DNA of 64,000 nucleotides from Rhodopseudomonas sp. BAL398 (GTDB lineage Bacteria; Pseudomonadota; Alphaproteobacteria; Rhizobiales; Xanthobacteraceae): positions 3,922,501-3,986,500 of the forward strand of contig NZ_CP133111.1 of assembly GCF_033001325.1 (NCBI RefSeq), read 5' to 3'. The notes under the pieces were generated by a model. The model had not been told where the DNA came from. It saw nothing but the letters and a program-made list of their open reading frames with translations, and ran no database searches. Position numbers and translations under genes: made by a program. This document shows positions 15,698 through 23,179 of this stretch, piece after piece (within the stretch, counting starts at the first letter, position 1; every line of letters starts with the position of its first letter).

Positions 15698-17734
15698 ATG
15701 TCGTCCCGTTATCCTGCCGCAAGGCGAAGCTCCGCGCTGTCGCGCGCCTGTCTCACATCGACCATGCTGGTGTCGATCCTGCCGCCCTGCGTCGCGCAGG
15801 CCCAGCAGGCCGATGCGACCACCGCGCTGCCGACCCTTGTGGTCAGCGCCACCCGGCTGGCCACGCCGGCGGAGCAAATCGCCAGTTCGGTGACGGTGAT
15901 CACCTCTGAAGAGTTGGAACGCGACCAGAGGCGAACGGTCTCCGACGCCCTCACCATGGTTCCGGGCCTCAATGTGGTGCGGACCGGCGGCCCGGGAGGA
16001 TCGACCTCGGTCTTCATGCGGGGCACCAACTCGAACCACGTCAAGGTGCTGATCGACGGCATCGACGCCGGCGATCCCAGCAAACCGAATGGCGCGTATG
16101 ATTTCGCCAATCTGCTGACCGCCGACATCGAACGGATCGAAGTCCTGCGCGGGCCGCAGAGCGGGTTGTACGGCTCCGATGCGATCGGCGGCGTGATTTC
16201 GATCACCACCAAACGCGGCCAGGGCCCGGCCAAACTCACCGGCACGCTGGAGGGCGGCTCGTTCGGAACATTCAACCAGACCGCCCGCGCCGCCGGCTCT
16301 CAGGGCAATCTGGACTACGCCTTCAACGTCGCGCATTTTCGCTCCACCGACGTCGCGGTGACGCCCCGCGATCTTCTGGCTCCGGGCCAGCAGCGCATCA
16401 ATGACAGCTACGACAACCAGACTTACTCGACCAAGCTCGGGGTTCAGGCCAGCGACGATCTCGCCTTCAGCTTTGTCGGCCGCTATTCCGATGCCTCCAA
16501 GGGCTTCACCGGCGACGATTACTCGCACTATCCGAACACATTTCCGGAATCGCTGCAGAGCAACATGGTCAGCCATGACTTCCTGACCCGCAGCGAAGCC
16601 ATCTGGTCTCCGCTCGGCGATCGCTTCAAGAGCACGCTCGGCTTCAGCTACTCCAACCAATGGAATCGCACCGTCAATCCCAATGCGGATTTCACCACCA
16701 ATAACCAGACCTTTGCATACGGCATCGCGCCGCCGAGCTCCTATCGGGGCGAGCGGACGAAATTCGACTGGACCGGCGTGGTCGACGCCGGATACGGACA
16801 GAAGGTGGTGCTTGGGCTGGAACGCCAGGACGATTCGATTCGCACCAATTCGACCGGAGACTACGACCTGAGCGGCGCCTACCAGCAGCTCGGCACCACC
16901 GCGAGCACCGGCAACAGCGCCGGCTTCGTCGAATTGCAGTCGGAATTCACCAAGAACTTCTTCCTGGTCTCGAATATCCGCTACGACGACAATGACAGCT
17001 TCGGCGGACACACCACCTGGCGGGTCGCGCCGACCTTCATCGTGCCGTACACCGACACCAGGCTGAAGGCGACCTATGGCACCGGGTTCAAGGCGCCGAC
17101 GCTGATGCAGCTCTATGTCAATAACCCGGCCTACTACACGATTGCCAATCCGGCGCTCAAGCCGGAGACCAGCAAAGGCTACGATGTCGGCTTCGAGCAG
17201 CCGCTGTTTCAGAACCGCGCCAGTTTCGGGGCGACCTACTTCAACAACGAGATCACCGACCTGATCTCGATGACCGGATACGACCTCGCGCTCGGCGGCT
17301 ATTCCTACGAGAATGTCGGCCTAGCGAAGACCTACGGCGTCGAATCATTCGTCGCGCTGCAGGCGACCGAGACGTTGCGTTTCCGCGTCGATTACACCTA
17401 CACCCACACCCGCGACGAAGACAGCGGCCTGCGCCTGCGGCGCCGTCCAGACAACAAGGTGACGCTGTCGGCGATCTGGAACCCGATCGAGCGCGCGACA
17501 CTCTCGGCCTCGATCGTCCATACCAGTTCATGGCTCGACTACGACCGGTTCGGCACCACGCTGCTCGACGCGCCGTCCTTCACGGTCGTCAACCTGGCCG
17601 CCAATTACCAGATCGACGAGCACGCCACGGTGTTCGGCCGGATCGATAACCTGTTCGACAAGACCTACCAGGTGCCGGTGGGCTTCCTGCAGCCCGGGCT
17701 GGGCGTCTTTGCCGGCATGCGCCTGAGCAACTGA
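15698..17734 (+). CDS. btuB: TonB-dependent vitamin B12 outer-membrane receptor
   Basis: A 678-aa outer-membrane receptor. The signal peptide ends near VAQAQQ; the TonB box region is TLVVSATRL; the plug domain includes VSDALTMVPGLNVVRTGG, SVFMRGTNSNHVKVLIDG and EVLRGPQSGLYGSDAIGG; the rest is a beta-barrel with the late motif TYGTGFKAPTLMQLY. The riboswitch immediately upstream fixes the substrate class as cobalamin. The extreme C-terminus is MRLSN, whereas most such barrels end with an aromatic residue; this may be a natural variant. It should deliver B12 to the BtuF encoded divergently. Confidence 0.94.
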   Translation: MSSRYPAARRSSALSRACLTSTMLVSILPPCVAQAQQADATTALPTLVVSATRLATPAEQIASSVTVITSEELERDQRRTVSDALTMVPGLNVVRTGGPGGSTSVFMRGTNSNHVKVLIDGIDAGDPSKPNGAYDFANLLTADIERIEVLRGPQSGLYGSDAIGGVISITTKRGQGPAKLTGTLEGGSFGTFNQTARAAGSQGNLDYAFNVAHFRSTDVAVTPRDLLAPGQQRINDSYDNQTYSTKLGVQASDDLAFSFVGRYSDASKGFTGDDYSHYPNTFPESLQSNMVSHDFLTRSEAIWSPLGDRFKSTLGFSYSNQWNRTVNPNADFTTNNQTFAYGIAPPSSYRGERTKFDWTGVVDAGYGQKVVLGLERQDDSIRTNSTGDYDLSGAYQQLGTTASTGNSAGFVELQSEFTKNFFLVSNIRYDDNDSFGGHTTWRVAPTFIVPYTDTRLKATYGTGFKAPTLMQLYVNNPAYYTIANPALKPETSKGYDVGFEQPLFQNRASFGATYFNNEITDLISMTGYDLALGGYSYENVGLAKTYGVESFVALQATETLRFRVDYTYTHTRDEDSGLRLRRRPDNKVTLSAIWNPIERATLSASIVHTSSWLDYDRFGTTLLDAPSFTVVNLAANYQIDEHATVFGRIDNLFDKTYQVPVGFLQPGLGVFAGMRLSN

Positions 17735-17757
17735 CGCGAGCGGCCAGGGCGATCGGC

Positions 17758-17788
17758 AGACCCCGCCGCCGCCAAGGCGGCCGGGTCT
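17758..17788 (+). terminator. GC-rich hairpin after btuB
   Basis: AGACCC at 17758-17763 pairs with GGGTCT at 17783-17788, enclosing further GCCGCC/GGCGGC pairing. No T run follows, so intrinsic termination is uncertain. Confidence 0.4.
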
Positions 17789-17845
17789 TGCCTGCGCGGC
17801 CGCGGTCCGCTGCGATATCCGGGATTGTTCGCGGCGAATTAGGCC

Positions 17846-17868
17846 TTTTGCCCCCTATTCGGGCAAAA
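17846..17868. terminator. A/T-flanked hairpin, possible bidirectional terminator
   Basis: TTTTGCCC (17846-17853) and GGGCAAAA (17861-17868) form an 8-bp stem with a 7-base loop between btuB and the next small gene. It could also be an operator for the small genes that follow. Confidence 0.4.
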
Positions 17869-17944
17869 AGCTGCGGCGGGCGCCGATTTGTGCTATGAGG
17901 AACCAACGACGACGTCGTCATTTCCCTCTATCATTCGAGGACCC

Positions 17945-18172
17945 ATGGACACGGAACCGAAATCGGCTGCCGAACTGAAAGAAATTCGTCAGAATCGCAA
18001 GGCTGCCCAGCAGGCCGAGGGCATCAAGGCGATGGCCGATATCGCCGCCGAGGATATCGCGATCCGCAAGCGCACCGAGACCCTGCGGGCGATGCGGCTG
18101 GCCAAAGAGGCCGCCGAGCTCGAGCAGCCGGCGGAACCTGCTGCCAAGGCCAAAAAGAAGAAATCGACCTGA
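17945..18172 (+). CDS. Small Lys/Ala-rich conserved hypothetical protein
   Basis: A 75-aa soluble protein, highly charged and predicted largely helical, starting MDTEPKSAAELKEIRQNRKA and ending in a basic tail (AKAKKKKST). It has no signal peptide or membrane segment. The segment ETLRAMRLAKEAAE resembles MAKLKAARLAREAAE in the next gene, so the two are probably paralogues. The ATG at 17945 was chosen; an in-frame ATG at 17888 would add 19 residues of poor codon use. The basic tail suggests nucleic-acid binding, but no domain is recognised. Confidence 0.7.
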   Translation: MDTEPKSAAELKEIRQNRKAAQQAEGIKAMADIAAEDIAIRKRTETLRAMRLAKEAAELEQPAEPAAKAKKKKST

Positions 18173-18173
18173 C

Positions 18174-18476
18174 ATGACAAAAGAAGACCGAGACCGCGCC
18201 GAGGCGCGCTTCAACAAGGCGGCCAAGGCCTCGCAGGAGGCCAAGGCCGACAAGAACGACCGCGACGCCTCGACCAGGGCCGTGCTCGACAATATGGCCA
18301 AGCTGAAGGCCGCGCGGCTCGCCCGCGAAGCCGCCGAACCGCCGCGCACCGCCGCGGTCAAGAAGGTCCGGGCCAAGCCCGGCGCCACCAAGCCCGGCGG
18401 CAAGCCCGCCAAAAAGGTGACCCCGGTGCTGTCCGAATGGCTGGCGGGTCAGCAAAGCGGCGGTCGCAGGACCTGA
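18174..18476 (+). CDS. Small basic hypothetical protein, paralogue of the preceding gene
   Basis: A 100-aa protein that begins one base after the previous stop, so the two genes are co-transcribed. The N-terminal two-thirds is charged and helical (DRAEARFNKAAKASQEAKAD) and the C-terminal third is rich in Lys, Pro and Gly (RAKPGATKPGGKPAKK), ending SEWLAGQQSGGRRT. The motif KLKAARLAREAAE is shared with the neighbour. The Lys/Ala/Pro tail resembles those of nucleoid-associated or ribosome-bound proteins, but no function can be assigned. Confidence 0.65.
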   Translation: MTKEDRDRAEARFNKAAKASQEAKADKNDRDASTRAVLDNMAKLKAARLAREAAEPPRTAAVKKVRAKPGATKPGGKPAKKVTPVLSEWLAGQQSGGRRT

Positions 18477-18522
18477 GAGTCGGACTGAAAAAGAGCCAAT
18501 AAAATCGATAAAACTGGATTTC

Positions 18523-18628
18523 GTCATTGCGAGCCGAGGACGGCGCATCGCGCCGTCCGACCGCGAAGCAATCCAGGGGCGCCAAGCACAGACTGGATTG
18601 CTTCGTCGCAACAGCTCCTCGCAATGAC
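18523..18628. repeat. Palindromic spacer repeat, family A
   Basis: A 106-bp element that begins GTCATTGCGAG and ends CTCGCAATGAC, with inner CAATCCAG/CTGGATTG arms. Same-length copies are at 20787 and 27233; others are at 43034, 52646 and 61664. It fills much of the 340-bp spacer between two converging small genes; nothing else was seen there. Confidence 0.85.
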
Positions 18629-18816
18629 GACCGTGAAGCCTCGATCTATTGATGCCTTTTTAAGTCGGCCGCCAAGGCCGACCTGATCCCCACCCGGTTC
18701 TCATCAGAGTCCCACTTGGCACGGCAAAGCCCGCGGCAAAGCGCGGGTTCGCGTCGCAAGCATCATGAATCGCAAGCCGATGGAAACGGATCGGCGGGCG
18801 GGCGGTCCGGTAAGGG

Positions 18817-19059
18817 TCAGACCGGCGCCGGCCACTCGATCATCGAGCGGGTCTTGGTGACCGCGTCGTAGACCTGCACCTGCAACATCTGATACTTGTT
18901 CTTCAGCGCCATGGCGGCCTCTTCGGCGGCCTCGACGGTGTCGTAATGCGACTTGAAATGACCATCGACGACCAGCGAATAGCCTTCGGTCGGCGCCTTG
19001 TCGGCACGGACGATCTTCTTCGGCTGCGGTTCGTCGAGTTCAAGTTTCGGCTTTTTCAT
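18817..19059 (-). CDS. Conserved hypothetical 80-aa protein
   Basis: A small soluble protein, MKKPKLELDEPQPKKIVRAD at its start, then an alpha/beta-looking part (GYSLVVDGHFKSHYDTVEAA) and ending MIEWPAPV. An AGGAGA ribosome site lies before the ATG at 19059. There is no signal peptide. It is not a family I can name. It converges with the two small basic genes across a family A repeat. Confidence 0.7.
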   Translation of the reverse strand: MKKPKLELDEPQPKKIVRADKAPTEGYSLVVDGHFKSHYDTVEAAEEAAMALKNKYQMLQVQVYDAVTKTRSMIEWPAPV

Positions 19060-19254
19060 TGTCTCTCCTGGTGCCGCGAGAATCGGCTCGCGGGTGGCTT
19101 CCCTTTACACCGATCGTGCTGGAAAATGCAGGGAAGATTGCGGGGAAGCGGTCAATATGCCCGACAATGGCGGTCAGATTGAGGTCGAACCGATGCCGGA
19201 TTCGGGCGGCGCCTGGCGCTATGTCCGGCTCCGGCCGTAACAGGACCAAGCTCC

Positions 19255-19425
19255 ATGACGCGGATCAGTAAAACCACCGGCTGCACCAAAGCCGTTAAGG
19301 TCAAGGTCAAGGACCAACAGCCGGCGAAGCGACCGCCGCCGACCCAGCCGGACGACGACCCTTATGAGACCGGTGACATCGCCGCGCCCGAGCGCGACCG
19401 CGACGATGAGCAGCGCGGCCTGTAG
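19255..19425 (+). CDS. Small hypothetical protein, 56 aa
   Basis: An ATG-to-TAG frame with a plausible AGGA ribosome site, coding a very hydrophilic peptide: basic N-terminus (SKTTGCTKAVKVKVKD), Pro-rich centre, acidic C-terminus (DDDPYETGDIAAPERDRDDE). The charge asymmetry and codon use are gene-like, and it lies in a run of small genes. No family recognised; it would be missed by usual length cut-offs. Confidence 0.45.
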   Translation: MTRISKTTGCTKAVKVKVKDQQPAKRPPPTQPDDDPYETGDIAAPERDRDDEQRGL

Positions 19426-19564
19426 GCCGCCGCTGTCGGCTCCTCTGCTGCGCTGCGGTAAGCAAAACCGCATGCATCGGCGTCGATAGACGCAAGCCGG
19501 CCGTCGGCATTAGATTGCCGGCGCGGCCCGCGGTGCCGTCCCCACAACGGAGTTTGCTGTCACC

Positions 19565-20782
19565 ATGGTCGATGTCACGGCCGGATCGCAGAGCGTGCCC
19601 GGCAATCCGGCGCTGCGCACGCTTGGCGCGATTTCCACCGCGCATTGGGTCAGCCATTTCCACATGCTGGTGCTGCCGATGCTGTTTCCGTTCCTCAAGC
19701 AGCAGCTCGGGGTCGGCTTCGTCGAACTCGGCTTCGCGATGACCTTGTTCGCCGTCGTCTCGGCGCTGACCCAGGCGCCGATCGGCTTCGTGGTCGACCG
19801 GATTGGCGCCCGCGCGATCCTGATCTGCGGGCTGTGCCTCGGCGGCCTCGCGCTGATCATGCTCGGCCTGCATCTGAGCTATGCCTGGCTATTGGCCTGC
19901 GCGGTGCTGCTCGGGCTTGCCAACAGCGTCTATCATCCGGCCGATTATGCGATCCTGTCGGCCCATATGGATCAGAGCCGGATGGGCCGGGCGTTTGCGA
20001 TCCACACTTTTGCGGGCTTTCTCGGTTTCGCGCTGGCGCCGGCGATCATGGCGGCGCTGGTCGCCGGCGTCGGCGGTCGCGGCGCGCTGATCGCGGCCGG
20101 CGCCGTCGCCCCGCTGGTGGCGCTGTTGCTGATCGTCGCCGGCACGCCCGACGCCGTCGCGGCCCGGCCGCAAGCCGGCGACGCCACGCCAGGCAGGCCC
20201 AGCCTGCTCAGCCCGACCATCATGGTGCTGACGGTGTTCTTCATGCTGTTCAGCCTGTCCAGCGCCGGCATCAGCAATTTCGGCGTGGTGGCGCTGATGT
20301 CCGGCTATGGCAGCTCGTTCCCGGCCGCCAATATCGCGCTGACCGCGTTTCTCGGCGCCAGCGCGCTCGGGGTGCTGGCCGGCGGCGTGCTGGCCGACCG
20401 CACCGGGCGCCACGGTCAGGTCGCCGCCGCCTGTTTCGCGCTCAATGCCGGCGTGGTGCTGGTGATCGCCATTGTGGCCATGCCGGCGATGGTGCTGACC
20501 GCCGCATTGGCGCTGGCGGGATTTCTCAGCGGCGTGATCGCGCCCTCGCGCGACATGCTGGTCCGTGACGCCGCACCACCGGGCGGCGCCGGCCGCGCCT
20601 TCGGCATCGTCTCCACCGGCTTCAATGTCGGCGGCATCATCAGCCCGCTGCTGTTCGGCTGGATCATGGATCAGGGCCGGCCGCATTGGGTGTTCGGCGC
20701 CTCGGTGCTGTTCATGGTCCTGACGGTGGTACTGGCGCTGATCACCGACCGCCCGCGCCAGCGCGGTCGCAGCGAGGCCTGA
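19565..20782 (+). CDS. MFS transporter, fosmidomycin-resistance-like
   Basis: A 405-aa inner-membrane protein with about twelve helices. Features of the Fsr-like MFS group are the start AISTAHWVSHFHMLVLPMLF, the first signature loop GFVVDRIGARAILICGLCLG, and NSVYHPADYAILS in helix 4, followed by the second-half loop GGVLADRTGRHGQV. Members export drugs or small molecules, but the substrate here is unknown. The start at 19565 follows a normal spacer. The gene is followed by a family A repeat and converges with another MFS gene. Confidence 0.88.
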   Translation: MVDVTAGSQSVPGNPALRTLGAISTAHWVSHFHMLVLPMLFPFLKQQLGVGFVELGFAMTLFAVVSALTQAPIGFVVDRIGARAILICGLCLGGLALIMLGLHLSYAWLLACAVLLGLANSVYHPADYAILSAHMDQSRMGRAFAIHTFAGFLGFALAPAIMAALVAGVGGRGALIAAGAVAPLVALLLIVAGTPDAVAARPQAGDATPGRPSLLSPTIMVLTVFFMLFSLSSAGISNFGVVALMSGYGSSFPAANIALTAFLGASALGVLAGGVLADRTGRHGQVAAACFALNAGVVLVIAIVAMPAMVLTAALALAGFLSGVIAPSRDMLVRDAAPPGGAGRAFGIVSTGFNVGGIISPLLFGWIMDQGRPHWVFGASVLFMVLTVVLALITDRPRQRGRSEA

Positions 20783-20786
20783 TCGC

Positions 20787-20892
20787 GTCATTGCGAGCCG
20801 AGGCCGGCGCGCAGCGCCGTCCGACAGCGACGCAATCCAGGGGCCGCAAGTGAAGACTGGATTGCTTCGTCGCAAGCGCTCCTCGCAATGAC
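20787..20892. repeat. Palindromic spacer repeat, family A
   Basis: A 106-bp copy starting GTCATTGCGAGCC and ending CTCGCAATGAC between the ends of two converging MFS genes. Confidence 0.85.
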
Positions 20893-20936
20893 GGCGTTGA
20901 GACCTGATTTGCTGATCGGTTGTTTCAGCCGGCCAC

Positions 20937-22208
20937 TCAGGCAAATCGCGGCGCCGGGGCCTGACGCAGCAGCCGCGCCCGCTCGCTGTTCGGCCATAGC
21001 AGCAGCAGCCCGAGCAGGCCGGAGACGATCATGATCGCGGCGTTGATGGTGAAGCCGGTGAGGTAACCGGCGAGCAGGCTGGGCGCGTGCTGGATCACGC
21101 TGCCCATCACCAGCGGCGCGACGATGCCGGACAGCGTATAGAGCCCGCCATAGATCGCGATCACCGCACCGCGCTGCGCCACCGGGGTGAATTCGGCCAG
21201 CATCGGCGGGCACACCACATAGATCGATCCGCACAGCCCCGATCCGATCACCAGCAGGGCGATTCGCGCTCCCGGCGCCTCCACATAGGGCATCGTCATC
21301 AGGATCAGCCCGCCGCAGATCAGCGGCGTGGCGCCGAGCACGCCGCGGGCGTGACGGGTCGACATGCCGCGCCCCATCAGCAGCTGCGACACCCAGCCGG
21401 TCAGCATCACCACGCTGGCGCCGAACACCCAGGGCAGCACCGAGATCCAGCCGGCGTCCTGCTGCGTAAAGCCCAGGCACTTGATGATGAATGGCGTGAA
21501 CCAGGTCAGCCCCAGCGACAGCGCCCAATAGGCCCCGAAGGTCGCGGCGACGCAGCCGATGAAGGTCCGCGAGGTCAACAGCTGGAAATATGGCACGCGC
21601 GGATCGGCGGCCGCCATCGCATGGGTCTGCACCAGCGGGCCCTCCTTGCCCATCGCCAGCCAGGCCGCCGCCCACATCAGGCCGACGAGGCCGAGCGCGC
21701 CGAAGGCGTAGTGCCAGGAATGATTGACGATGATCCAGTTCAGCGACGGCACCGCCAGGATCACGCCGAACGCCGATCCCTGCGACAGCACCGCGGTCGG
21801 CAGCGTCCGCTTGTGGTCGGGAAACCATTTGTAGATCGCATGCGCCGCCACCGAAAATGCCGGCCCCTCGCCGGCGCCGAGGATGATCCGGCAGATCAGC
21901 AGCGTGGTGAAGCTGACGGTGCCGACCATCGGAAACTGCGCCAGCGCCCACACCAGCGCCATCACCAGCAGCACCCAGCGGGCATCGATCCGGTTGACGA
22001 TGAAGCCGACGATGATCGCCGAGATCGAAAACAGGAAGAAGAACGACGAACCGAGCAGGCCGAATTGTTGCGGCTCAAGCTTGAGTTCGGTCATGATCGG
22101 CACGCCGGCGAGGCCAACCACGATCTTGTCGGCGAAATTCACCACCATGAACACGAACAGCAGAAAGGTGATTGTCCACGCGCCCTTCGGCGTTGGCTGC
22201 TCGATCAT
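20937..22208 (-). CDS. MFS transporter, anion:cation symporter (ACS) type
   Basis: A 423-aa twelve-helix transporter. The N-terminal part FVFMVVNFADKIVVGLAGVPI, the loop NRIDARWVLLVMAL, and the helix-4/5 segment GAGEGPAFSVAAHAIYKWFP are typical of the ACS family, whose members take up organic acids such as hexuronates, phthalate or hydroxybenzoates by proton symport. The C-terminal half has GLCGSIYVVCPPMLAEFTP. Substrate is unknown; no catabolic gene is directly attached. The start ATG at 22208 faces the ABC export cassette across 233 bp. Confidence 0.87.
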   Translation of the reverse strand: MIEQPTPKGAWTITFLLFVFMVVNFADKIVVGLAGVPIMTELKLEPQQFGLLGSSFFFLFSISAIIVGFIVNRIDARWVLLVMALVWALAQFPMVGTVSFTTLLICRIILGAGEGPAFSVAAHAIYKWFPDHKRTLPTAVLSQGSAFGVILAVPSLNWIIVNHSWHYAFGALGLVGLMWAAAWLAMGKEGPLVQTHAMAAADPRVPYFQLLTSRTFIGCVAATFGAYWALSLGLTWFTPFIIKCLGFTQQDAGWISVLPWVFGASVVMLTGWVSQLLMGRGMSTRHARGVLGATPLICGGLILMTMPYVEAPGARIALLVIGSGLCGSIYVVCPPMLAEFTPVAQRGAVIAIYGGLYTLSGIVAPLVMGSVIQHAPSLLAGYLTGFTINAAIMIVSGLLGLLLLWPNSERARLLRQAPAPRFA

Positions 22209-22441
22209 GCCGGCCTCCCCGCTATGTGATCGTCTCGTCCCATCATGGCCCTGTTGTCCGGGCTCGGCATGATGCTAGCCGCCAAATCGCCCGCCGGGCA
22301 ATCTCGGATTTCGCCGAAATGCGTCGGCGCCCGAGTTGCGGTGCAACCGGCGCGGCCCATATGCCAAGGCAGACGCCGCCAGATGGAGAGACGCCGCATG
22401 CCCGCCAGCCCTGATCGCCGCGGCGCCCCCAGGGCGTCGGC

Positions 22442-23179
22442 ATGACGCGCCGCGACGCGCAAGCCGCCGGCGCCCGCGCGATCGGCGCCGATCTCGGCGC
22501 TGCCGAACCGATCAGCTCCGCGCCGGCGCTGGGCGTCAACGCACTGACCAAGAGCTATCGTTCCGGACAGGAGCGCGTCAGCGTGCTGCGCGGCGTCGAT
22601 CTCGTCGTCGCCGCCGGCGAGAGCGTGGCGCTCACCGGCGAATCCGGCAGCGGCAAGAGCACGCTGCTGCATCTGATCGCCGGGCTCGATCAACCCGATT
22701 CCGGATCGGTGCGATTTGGCGATACCGACATCTCGGCGCTGCCCGATGCCGGCCGCGCCGCGTTTCGCCGCGATCGGCTGGGCCTGGTGTTTCAGCAATT
22801 CAACCTGATTCCGAGCCTGAGCGTCGCCGACAATCTGGCGTTCCAGTCGCGCATCGCCGGCCGCCATGATGCGGCCTGGCACGCCGAGCTGATCGAGCGG
22901 CTCGGGCTCGGCGCCCTGCTCAAGCGCTATCCGGAGCAGCTCTCCGGCGGTCAGCAGCAGCGCGTCGCGATCGGCCGGGCGCTGGCGGTGAAGCCGCTAT
23001 TGCTGCTCGCCGACGAGCCGACCGGCAATCTCGACGAGGCCACCGCCGACGAGGTGATGGCGCTGGTGCGCGATCTGGTCGGGCGCACCGGCTGCGGCTT
23101 CCTGATGGTGACGCATAGCGCGCGGCTGGCCGCGATGCTGGATCGCCGCGTCGATCTGCGCGCCGGGTTGATCCATTGA
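22442..23179 (+). CDS. ABC transporter ATP-binding protein, LolD/MacB type
   Basis: A 245-aa nucleotide-binding subunit. Walker A is GESGSGKSTLLHLIAG (about residues 67-82), the Q loop lies in GLVFQQFNLIP, the signature is LSGGQQQRVAIGRALA, Walker B is LLLLADEPTGNLDEAT and the switch His is in VTHS. The type accompanies FtsX-like permeases. The N-terminal 30 residues are an Ala-rich extension before the domain. A 15-codon frame ends exactly at this ATG (ATGA overlap, 22398-22445) and may couple translation. It forms an operon with the permease and the secreted protein after it. Confidence 0.92.
   Translation: MTRRDAQAAGARAIGADLGAAEPISSAPALGVNALTKSYRSGQERVSVLRGVDLVVAAGESVALTGESGSGKSTLLHLIAGLDQPDSGSVRFGDTDISALPDAGRAAFRRDRLGLVFQQFNLIPSLSVADNLAFQSRIAGRHDAAWHAELIERLGLGALLKRYPEQLSGGQQQRVAIGRALAVKPLLLLADEPTGNLDEATADEVMALVRDLVGRTGCGFLMVTHSARLAAMLDRRVDLRAGLIH

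Noticed and set aside
19157-19240. A 27-codon frame (MPDNGGQIEVEPMPDSGGAW...)
   Set aside because: Its size and lack of a clear ribosome site make it impossible to support from the sequence alone, although codon use is acceptable.
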